The notes beneath the pieces were generated by a model, which was not told the origin of the DNA, ran no database searches, and saw nothing but the letters and a program-made list of their open reading frames with translations. Position numbers and translations under genes: made by a program. Positions 7,510-11,934 of a DNA stretch of 11,934 bases are shown piece after piece; position 1 is the stretch's first letter, and each line of letters opens with the position of its first letter. Origin of the DNA: Oscillospiraceae bacterium (GTDB taxonomy: Bacteria > Bacillota > Clostridia > Oscillospirales > Ruminococcaceae); contig JAGBFZ010000281.1 of the NCBI GenBank assembly GCA_018110855.1, positions 1-11,934 on the forward strand, read 5' to 3'.

Positions 7510-7788
7510 TTATCTCTTTAAAATAATCCATTTATCATTTTGATTTTTTCGTGTTGAATAATAACCGCAAGGCATATCCTTCAGCATTCCGACAGAATTA
7601 TCCAGATCAAATATATATTTTAAAGAAACTATTCTTGCTTCATCTGTTTCATGTGCTTCTCCGCATAAAAATTGCCACATTCCATCTTCATCATCATGAG
7701 ATACAAACAAAATAGGTTTTTCTTCGTCTGACACATGGCAGCAGCAGATAGCTGCTGTGTCGGGGGCATCATAAAATGGAAAATCCAT
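7510..7788 (-). CDS. Small AT-rich cysteine-containing protein of unknown function
   Basis: A 92-residue protein with no signal peptide or membrane segment. Near the start is a cysteine cluster (AAICCCHVSDEEKPI), then 'FVSHDDEDGMWQFLCGEAH', 'ARIVSLKYIFDLDNSV' and 'LKDMPCGYYSTRKN'. The 'HDxEDGxWQFLCG' core looks like a real conserved family of small cytoplasmic proteins, possibly related to DUF2185-type or immunity-like proteins, but I cannot name it with certainty. The ATG at 7788 is chosen over a TTG two codons earlier because AAGGAG lies 8 bases before the ATG and only 2 before the TTG. The gene is richer in A and T than its neighbours (a hand count of 7561-7620 gives 21 G/C of 60, against 27 of 60 in 5521-5580). 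It precedes the topoisomerase gene by 55 bases. Confidence 0.7.
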   Translation of the reverse strand: MDFPFYDAPDTAAICCCHVSDEEKPILFVSHDDEDGMWQFLCGEAHETDEARIVSLKYIFDLDNSVGMLKDMPCGYYSTRKNQNDKWIILKR

Positions 7789-7822
7789 ATTCAATACTCC
7801 TTCAAAATCCGTTTGATCGGTC

Positions 7823-7837
7823 TGTTTTGCAAAAACA
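7823..7837. promoter_or_regulatory. 15-bp palindrome TGTTTTGCAAAAACA, possible operator
   Basis: Perfect 6-base arms (TGTTTT/AAAACA) flank GCA in the 118-base gap before the small AT-rich gene, about 35 bases upstream of its ATG. The position would suit a repressor site or part of a leader structure. No convincing -35/-10 pair was found around it on the minus strand, and the palindrome is A/T-simple, so the call is tentative. Confidence 0.2.
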
Positions 7838-7891
7838 ATCGGCGCGGTTACAAAGCTTTCGAACCAAATAATTTAAAAGCGCGACCTCGCC

Positions 7892-7907
7892 GCGGGGCGT
7901 CCCCCGC
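7892..7907 (-). terminator. GC-rich hairpin at the 3' end of the upstream operon, possible terminator
   Basis: gcgggg and ccccgc form a six-pair GC stem with a four-base loop, touching the stop codon of the preceding minus-strand gene. On that strand it is followed by GGCGAGGTCGCGC and then TTTTAAATTATTT. A T run 13 bases away is too far for a textbook intrinsic terminator, so termination is only possible. The roughly 30 GC-rich bases here stand out sharply from the AT-rich sequence beside them. Confidence 0.3.
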
Positions 7908-8230
7908 TACTTAACATTCGCAATATTTTTCTCTCTGTAATCGAGAATATATTTGCAGCCGGCAAAGACCGCTCCGAAGAACAAAACGGGCTTCCAGTCA
8001 ACCTTGGAGCGGCGTGAGCTTACATAAACCGCCGTAGGCTTGTCCTTCTCGCCGATGGTGTAAAGAGCGGCAGGGATACCGTTTTCCACCACGATTTTAG
8101 TGGGGCGGGCGTTTACCACCGCCTTTAAAACCACCTCGCTCAGAAAAGAGGAAATGCAGGCAGCCGCAGCAGTTTTTCCCACCAGCTCAATAACTTCTCT
8201 AAGGGTCTGTTCGTCGATATAATAGCTCAT
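7907..8230 (-). CDS. Small hypothetical membrane-associated protein
   Basis: A 107-residue protein of unrecognised family. It begins with a soluble stretch (YYIDEQTLREVIEL), has two moderately hydrophobic segments (about 20-40, 'AAAACISSFLSEVVLKAVV', and about 80-96, 'PVLFFGAVFAGCKYI'), and between them a short beta-rich region, 'KIVVENGIPAALYTIG...TAVYVSSRR'. It ends in a charged tail. AAAGGA lies 8 bases before the ATG. It starts 15 bases after the tadA-GNAT stop, so it is probably the last gene of that operon. No signal sequence or catalytic motif is visible, and no function is proposed. Confidence 0.7.
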   Translation of the reverse strand: MSYYIDEQTLREVIELVGKTAAAACISSFLSEVVLKAVVNARPTKIVVENGIPAALYTIGEKDKPTAVYVSSRRSKVDWKPVLFFGAVFAGCKYILDYREKNIANVK

Positions 8231-8245
8231 ATGATCGTTCCTTTC

Positions 8246-9202
8246 TTAAACCTCAAGCTCCATATAATAATCGTCCATAACGAAGCCGCTGCCGATATCG
8301 GCAACACCCTCACCGATAGTTTTGTAGCCCATGGCATTGTAAGCGGCAATGGTGCTGTCATTGTGCTTGTTGACAGTCAGCCAAATGGCTCTCATGCCCC
8401 TTTCACGGGCAATTTCTTTGAGCATATCGGTAACTTTTCGTGCGTATTTCTTTCCCCGCTCCTCTTTTTTCAGATAAAGCTTTGAGAGAAACAGCCTGTC
8501 GCCGTCGGGCTTGATTGCAGTGTAGCCGATGTCATTCCCGCCGCGCTTTATGAAATAATATTCATAGCCTTCCTTTATATTCTGTATCTCCGCCTCAAAG
8601 GAGCAGAATTTCTCCACCATGTAGTCCACCTGTTCAACAGAGATTATCCCGGGGAAATATTCATGCCAAATCCCGTCCGCAATTTCGGATATCCTGCGGA
8701 GCTGATCCTCCGTTTCGGCAAGAACGAGCCTGATGCCATCCATTTTTCTATCCCTCATTTTTTTAAAGAATAATTTAAGAGTGCCTGCACATTCATTCTC
8801 CATAAATCCGCCCGAAACAACGGGACGGTGATTATAGGGAAGAGCGAAAATATCCGTCACCGAGCCGCAGGAGCCTGCCTTTTTGTCAAAGGCGCCGAAA
8901 ATGACTCTGTCAATGCGGGAGTTGATTATCCCCCCGGCACACATGGGACAAGGCTCAAGAGTCACAAACATCACGCAGCCCGAGAGCCGCCAGCCGCCCA
9001 GAAAACGGGCAGCATTATCAATAGCCTCAAGCTCCGCATGAGCAAGGGGATTTCGGGAAATTTCCCGCCTGTTCCTGCCCTCGCCCACGATTTCTCCGTC
9101 CGAGAGCCTGACAATAACAGCCCCCACAGGGACTTCTCCCTCAGCGGCAGCCATGTCTGCAAGCTCCAGAGCACGGTTCATATAAAATTCATTTGGTTCC
9201 AT
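8246..9202 (-). CDS. tadA: tRNA adenosine(34) deaminase TadA fused to a GNAT acetyltransferase
   Basis: Residues 1-150 are TadA, which deaminates A34 to inosine in the tRNA-Arg anticodon. They contain HAE (55-57, zinc and proton transfer), TLEPCPMCAG (81-90, zinc cysteines C85 and C88), then 'NSRIDRVIFGAFDKKAGSCGS' shortly after and 'NECAGTLKLFFKKMR' as the usual C-terminal helix. TadA alone is about 150-170 residues. The frame then continues with a GNAT domain (157-318): 'IRLVLAETEDQLRRI' start, 'FLSKLYLKKEERGKKYA' as the acetyl-CoA loop (R-G-x-x-Y-A near 249-254), and 'AIWLTVNKHNDSTIAAYNAMGYK', typical of motif B. The ATG at 9202 has AAGGTGG 11 bases upstream; the ATG at 9211 overlaps the previous stop (ATGA) but is only 2 bases from that site. 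The target of the acetyltransferase is unknown. Confidence 0.9.
   Translation of the reverse strand: MEPNEFYMNRALELADMAAAEGEVPVGAVIVRLSDGEIVGEGRNRREISRNPLAHAELEAIDNAARFLGGWRLSGCVMFVTLEPCPMCAGGIINSRIDRVIFGAFDKKAGSCGSVTDIFALPYNHRPVVSGGFMENECAGTLKLFFKKMRDRKMDGIRLVLAETEDQLRRISEIADGIWHEYFPGIISVEQVDYMVEKFCSFEAEIQNIKEGYEYYFIKRGGNDIGYTAIKPDGDRLFLSKLYLKKEERGKKYARKVTDMLKEIARERGMRAIWLTVNKHNDSTIAAYNAMGYKTIGEGVADIGSGFVMDDYYMELEV
8741..8756 (-). promoter_or_regulatory. Possible internal ribosome site and start for the GNAT half
   Basis: GAGGG (8756-8752) lies 8 bases before an in-frame ATG (8743-8741) exactly at the boundary between the TadA and GNAT domains; the product would begin MDGIRLVLAE. A free acetyltransferase could be made as well as the fusion. 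The site may also be chance. Confidence 0.3.
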
Positions 9203-9207
9203 ATGCG

Positions 9208-10362
9208 TCATATCCACCTTATCTTGATTATCATGATGAGAAAGGTGAGAGACAGCCACATTATCACCGAGGCATTAGTAAGACAGCACATTATCCGTTC
9301 ACGGGTGTCAAGATACATTTTGTAAAGAGGAAGGTTAATCTTGTTGCTGTGTTTTTTGATGAAAACCGATACCGCAGTAAAGCCCGCAGCAATGTAGGCA
9401 AAAATGAGAGCGGCAGTCAGGGTAATGTACATTCCCTGAGGAAGCGCAATGGTTTTGATGACTGTAAGAAAGTAAACGCTTCCGCTGATAATGATGCGCA
9501 TGATAAACCCTGTAATAATTGAGCCTGAGCGCACCACAAAGAAGCCTGTTATCAGCATAACTGTGAAGGTGAAAAGGAAAATGTGGAAATTGCCCGTGGT
9601 TAAAGCGGCAATAATGCTCGTGACGATAAGCGCATATCCGTCTCCGAACTGCTTTAAGATCTGAAGGATAATGCCGTGGTGAACGATCTCGCTGATGATG
9701 GGAACTATCACCACAGTAAGAAAAGCCGATAAGATCAGACAGATCTTGTTATGAGGTATCCTCAGTGAAAAGGTGGGGTCAACACCCAGAAGAGCCGCCG
9801 AGGTGTGCTGAATATTTGAAAGAATGGTAGCGATGCCGAAGGTAAGCATAGCCATGGGAGCAGCTATATTAAAGAGGGGCTTGTTGTAAATTTTGGTGGG
9901 CATGAAAATCTTTTTTGGCATGTTGATCTTTTTCATAAGATAAAACAGCGGCAGGATACGGACCGATATCCTGACAAAATAATCCACAGCCACATAAACA
10001 AATTCATTGCCCGAAACGAGAGCGGAAAGAGAGCGGAAAAGGGGAATGTCAAATTCAGGCGCAGTTATGATCCCGCTCACCGCAGGAACAATCAGATTCA
10101 GCACAGAATAGATGCACAGAAACTTTGCGAGCAGAGAATGTATCTCCGTAAAAGCGGAACGCTCAGCCGCTTGGGGGGACTCTGTGATAAAGCCCTCGCC
10201 GTCCCGATAGGTAAGCTCGTCCGAGTTGTCGAGGAAGTAGAAGCCGAAGTCCTTTTTGTGTTCAATGCGCCATTTGCGGTATATCTCGTTGTATTCTCTG
10301 TCCTGAAGCCTGAGAGAAGCGATACGGCTGTCACTGTTGTCCCTTTTTTTGGATATAGCCAT
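9208..10362 (-). CDS. CPBP-family (Abi/CAAX protease-like) membrane protein with degenerate active site
   Basis: A 384-residue protein: a charged cytoplasmic N-terminus (1-70, rich in Arg, Lys and Asp), then about eight hydrophobic segments. Residues 218-293 follow the CPBP intramembrane protease layout: 'VIVPIISEIVHHGIILQILKQFG', 'ALIVTSIIAAL', and 'LITGFFVVRSGSIITGFIMRIII'. The hallmark residues are mostly changed: EExxxR is SEIVHH (224-229), the FxxxH helix reads AALTTGN, and the final HxxxN is RIIIS (289-293). Proteolysis is therefore doubtful, and a structural or scaffold role is more likely; this is inference. The start at 10362 has AAAGGAG 8 bases upstream. Its stop overlaps a possible tadA start in ATGA, suggesting coupled translation. 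The family is known for Abi-type immunity and CAAX-processing proteases, but neither function can be claimed here. Confidence 0.8.
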   Translation of the reverse strand: MAISKKRDNSDSRIASLRLQDREYNEIYRKWRIEHKKDFGFYFLDNSDELTYRDGEGFITESPQAAERSAFTEIHSLLAKFLCIYSVLNLIVPAVSGIITAPEFDIPLFRSLSALVSGNEFVYVAVDYFVRISVRILPLFYLMKKINMPKKIFMPTKIYNKPLFNIAAPMAMLTFGIATILSNIQHTSAALLGVDPTFSLRIPHNKICLILSAFLTVVIVPIISEIVHHGIILQILKQFGDGYALIVTSIIAALTTGNFHIFLFTFTVMLITGFFVVRSGSIITGFIMRIIISGSVYFLTVIKTIALPQGMYITLTAALIFAYIAAGFTAVSVFIKKHSNKINLPLYKMYLDTRERIMCCLTNASVIMWLSLTFLIMIIKIRWI

Positions 10363-10426
10363 AATGCAAGCTCCTTTCCCCTATAATTATAGTATGCCTC
10401 TTCCGTCAATGCGTAAACTTATAATA

Positions 10427-10435
10427 ATTATACCA
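10427..10435 (-). promoter_or_regulatory. Extended -10 promoter for the CPBP-tadA operon
   Basis: On the minus strand TGG-TATAAT (10435-10427) is a perfect extended -10, with no good -35 box 17 bases upstream. A second TATAAT (10391-10386) lies so near the ribosome site that its transcript would have almost no leader. The first is favoured, giving a leader of about 55-60 bases. Confidence 0.5.
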
Positions 10436-10536
10436 CATATTTCTCTGAAGATTGTGAATTTTTTGTGTACGGCATAAATAAAAAACATTTTCCGCTTGAT
10501 ATTGAATTGATACAGTTTTTATGCCATATCCGAGCC

Positions 10537-10566
10537 TTGACAAACCGTCCTCCCATATGCTATAAT
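10537..10566 (+). promoter_or_regulatory. Consensus sigma-A promoter of the transglutaminase lipoprotein gene
   Basis: TTGACA (10537-10542), an 18-base spacer and TATAAT (10561-10566), with TGC directly before the -10 box. All twelve box positions match consensus. The expected start is near 10573, with a leader of about 44 bases to the ATG at 10617. It is divergent from the CPBP promoter in the 254-base gap 10363-10616, which holds nothing else I recognise. Confidence 0.85.
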
Positions 10567-10616
10567 AATGCAAAATGGGATAATTTCGGCAGTTTTCGAA
10601 AAAGGAGGGCGGCAGC

Positions 10617-11834
10617 ATGAAAAAAAACATATGGGCGGCAGTGCTGGCAGCCCTTTTACTGTGCGCCTGCGGCAATTCATCGGAAAACGCTGAAACAACG
10701 CAGGCAGAAGCATCTTCTGTAATAGCTGAAAGCACAGAAACTGCTTCCTGTGTAACCTCTGAAACAATAACAGTACAAAAGGAAACCTCTGCCGAAGCTG
10801 CCGAAACAGTATCAACTGCCGCAGTCACCTCAGAAACGACCGCTGAGAGCTCACAAACGGAAACATCATCCGAGAGCATATCCGAACCCGAACCGCCCGT
10901 TTCGGAAATAATCACCGAGACCGAATATTCCGAGCTGCTCAGCACCGAAAGCATTTCCGAAACGGAAACTGTATCAGAAACAGCCGTAATTACCACTCTG
11001 TCCGCTGTTTCAAAGGAAAAAGCCCCCGTAGTTGTCCCGAAGATAAAAACGGGGAATTTCAGCGGTGAAAAAATGCTTGAAAATGACCTTGCCGCTGTGG
11101 ATATATCCTCTGCGGACGCCGGTGTGATAAAGATCACCTACAAAGGAAAGGGTTCAAAGGTCAAGGTGCGCATCACCAAGGACGAAGCAATATACGACTA
11201 TTCTCTCGACCCCGAAGGAACGGTTTTCCCATTGCAGTCGGGCAGCGGCACATATAACGTCAAGGTGCTTGAAAATGTTTCGGGCAAGACCTATGCCATC
11301 GTGCTTGACAAGGATTTCAAAGCGTCGGTGGACGAGCTTTCCCCCTATCTTCTTCCCACCCAGTATATAAACTTCGCAGACGGAGACAAATGCGTCTATA
11401 AGGCAGCGGAGCTTTGCGCAGGAAAGAGCGGGAATATTGAAAAAGCATCCGCAATGTTTCAGTACATCACCGAAAATATCACCTATGATAAGGAGCTTGC
11501 CGCAAGCGTAAAAAGCGGCTATGTGCCCGACCCCGACTCCACCCTTGAGCGTGGTAAGGGGATATGCTTTGACTATGCTTCACTTTTTGCCTCCATGTGC
11601 CGTTCTCAGGGAATACCTGCAAAGCTGGTGATGGGCTATGTCCGAGGGGACGTTTACCACGCATGGAACGAGATATATACCTCCGAAACGGGCTGGATAA
11701 CCGTTGATCTGTTCCTTGATTCCAAGGGCTGGAATCTTCTTGATCCCACCTTCTACGCAAGCGCCTCGGATAAGGCAGGAGTGTCGGAATACATAGGCGC
11801 AGGCAGCGATTATTCAGCAGTATATTATTACTGA
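10617..11834 (+). CDS. Transglutaminase-like lipoprotein with long Ser/Thr/Glu linker
   Basis: A 405-residue exported lipoprotein. MKKN and a hydrophobic stretch end in a lipobox (LCAC), so Cys18 is the probable lipidation site. Residues 20-135 are a low-complexity Ser/Thr/Glu linker (repeated SETxS, ESISE), probably a flexible spacer from the membrane. Residues 145-235 form a beta-rich domain. The C-terminal transglutaminase-like core follows: 'GKGICFDYASLFASMCRSQG' (nucleophile Cys317), 'VYHAWNEIY' (His348) and 'LLDPTFYAS' (probable acid Asp376; Asp364 is an alternative). Known members are cysteine proteases, amide-bond hydrolases or cross-linkers; the substrate here is unknown. AAGGAGG lies 8 bases before the ATG. 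The stop is followed at 17 bases by an EamA-type gene, probably in the same operon. Confidence 0.9.
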   Translation: MKKNIWAAVLAALLLCACGNSSENAETTQAEASSVIAESTETASCVTSETITVQKETSAEAAETVSTAAVTSETTAESSQTETSSESISEPEPPVSEIITETEYSELLSTESISETETVSETAVITTLSAVSKEKAPVVVPKIKTGNFSGEKMLENDLAAVDISSADAGVIKITYKGKGSKVKVRITKDEAIYDYSLDPEGTVFPLQSGSGTYNVKVLENVSGKTYAIVLDKDFKASVDELSPYLLPTQYINFADGDKCVYKAAELCAGKSGNIEKASAMFQYITENITYDKELAASVKSGYVPDPDSTLERGKGICFDYASLFASMCRSQGIPAKLVMGYVRGDVYHAWNEIYTSETGWITVDLFLDSKGWNLLDPTFYASASDKAGVSEYIGAGSDYSAVYYY

Positions 11835-11850
11835 AAGGAAATGATAAACT

Positions 11851-11934
11851 GTGTGGTTTGTGTTTGCGCTTCTGTCCGCAGTGTTTGCGGCGGCAACATC
11901 GGTGCTTGCAAAGGCAGGCATTGAGAATGTGGAG
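11851..11934 (+). CDS. EamA/DMT-family transporter, N-terminal fragment cut by window end
   Basis: A GTG start at 11851 follows AAAGGAA by 10 bases, and 28 codons run to the window edge. They read 'VWFVFALLSAVFAAATSVLAK' and then 'AGIENVE', the classic first membrane helix of EamA-type drug/metabolite transporters (W-F-x-x-x-L-x-S-A-x-F-A-A-x-T-S-x-L-A-K). The rest is not visible, so the substrate cannot be guessed. Placement 16 bases after the lipoprotein stop suggests cotranscription. Confidence 0.75.
   Translation, partial: MWFVFALLSAVFAAATSVLAKAGIENVE

Noticed and set aside
8828-9325. 165-codon plus-strand frame opposite tadA
   Set aside because: Antisense to conserved TadA motifs and the CPBP 3' end, with no family signal.
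10406-11137. Open frame of 243 codons on the minus strand across the lipoprotein linker (Val/Ser/Glu-rich)
   Set aside because: It is the antisense of the low-complexity Ser/Thr/Glu linker, has no ribosome site, and crosses the promoter of the real gene.

Overview
The window looks like chromosomal DNA from a gut-type Firmicute of class Clostridia, close to Ruminococcus/Oscillospiraceae. The signs are moderate GC, AAAGGAG-type ribosome binding sites, TTG and GTG starts, a TadE-like 'ETALIIP' membrane protein of clostridial type beside pilT, a choice-of-anchor A surface protein, and a bifunctional chorismate mutase/prephenate dehydratase. No RNA genes, CRISPR arrays, insertion sequences or phage genes were seen. 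The placement is inferred from protein character, not from a search.

Layout. Nearly everything from 1 to 10362 is read on the minus strand. In the direction of transcription, the first group (10362 to 7907) is a degenerate CPBP-family membrane protein, TadA fused to a GNAT acetyltransferase, and a small unknown membrane protein. The second group (7788 to 1709) is a small AT-rich unknown gene, a divergent type IIA topoisomerase B subunit (parE-like), pheA, three short single-pass membrane proteins whose genes overlap by 4 bases, and pilT. The third unit (1500 to beyond base 1) is a large secreted adhesin-like protein. It has its own strong promoter and ends, as far as visible, in eleven NPETPV repeats. 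On the plus strand, a consensus promoter at 10537-10566 drives a transglutaminase-like lipoprotein (10617-11834), followed by the first 28 codons of an EamA-type transporter.

How the genes fit together. PilT and the three membrane proteins make a compact accessory module of a type IV pilus-like machine. No assembly ATPase (PilB), platform protein (PilC), prepilin peptidase or major pilin gene is in the window. The adhesin and the transglutaminase lipoprotein are also cell-surface proteins, so the window is rich in envelope functions, but a shared system is only inference. parE, pheA and tadA are housekeeping genes.

Most worth checking: the pilus accessory module; the repeat-rich adhesin and the 20-bp repeats around its promoter; the TadA-GNAT fusion with a possible internal start; the CPBP protein lacking its usual catalytic residues; the altered phenylalanine-binding motif of PheA; and the AT-rich small gene beside a GC-rich hairpin.
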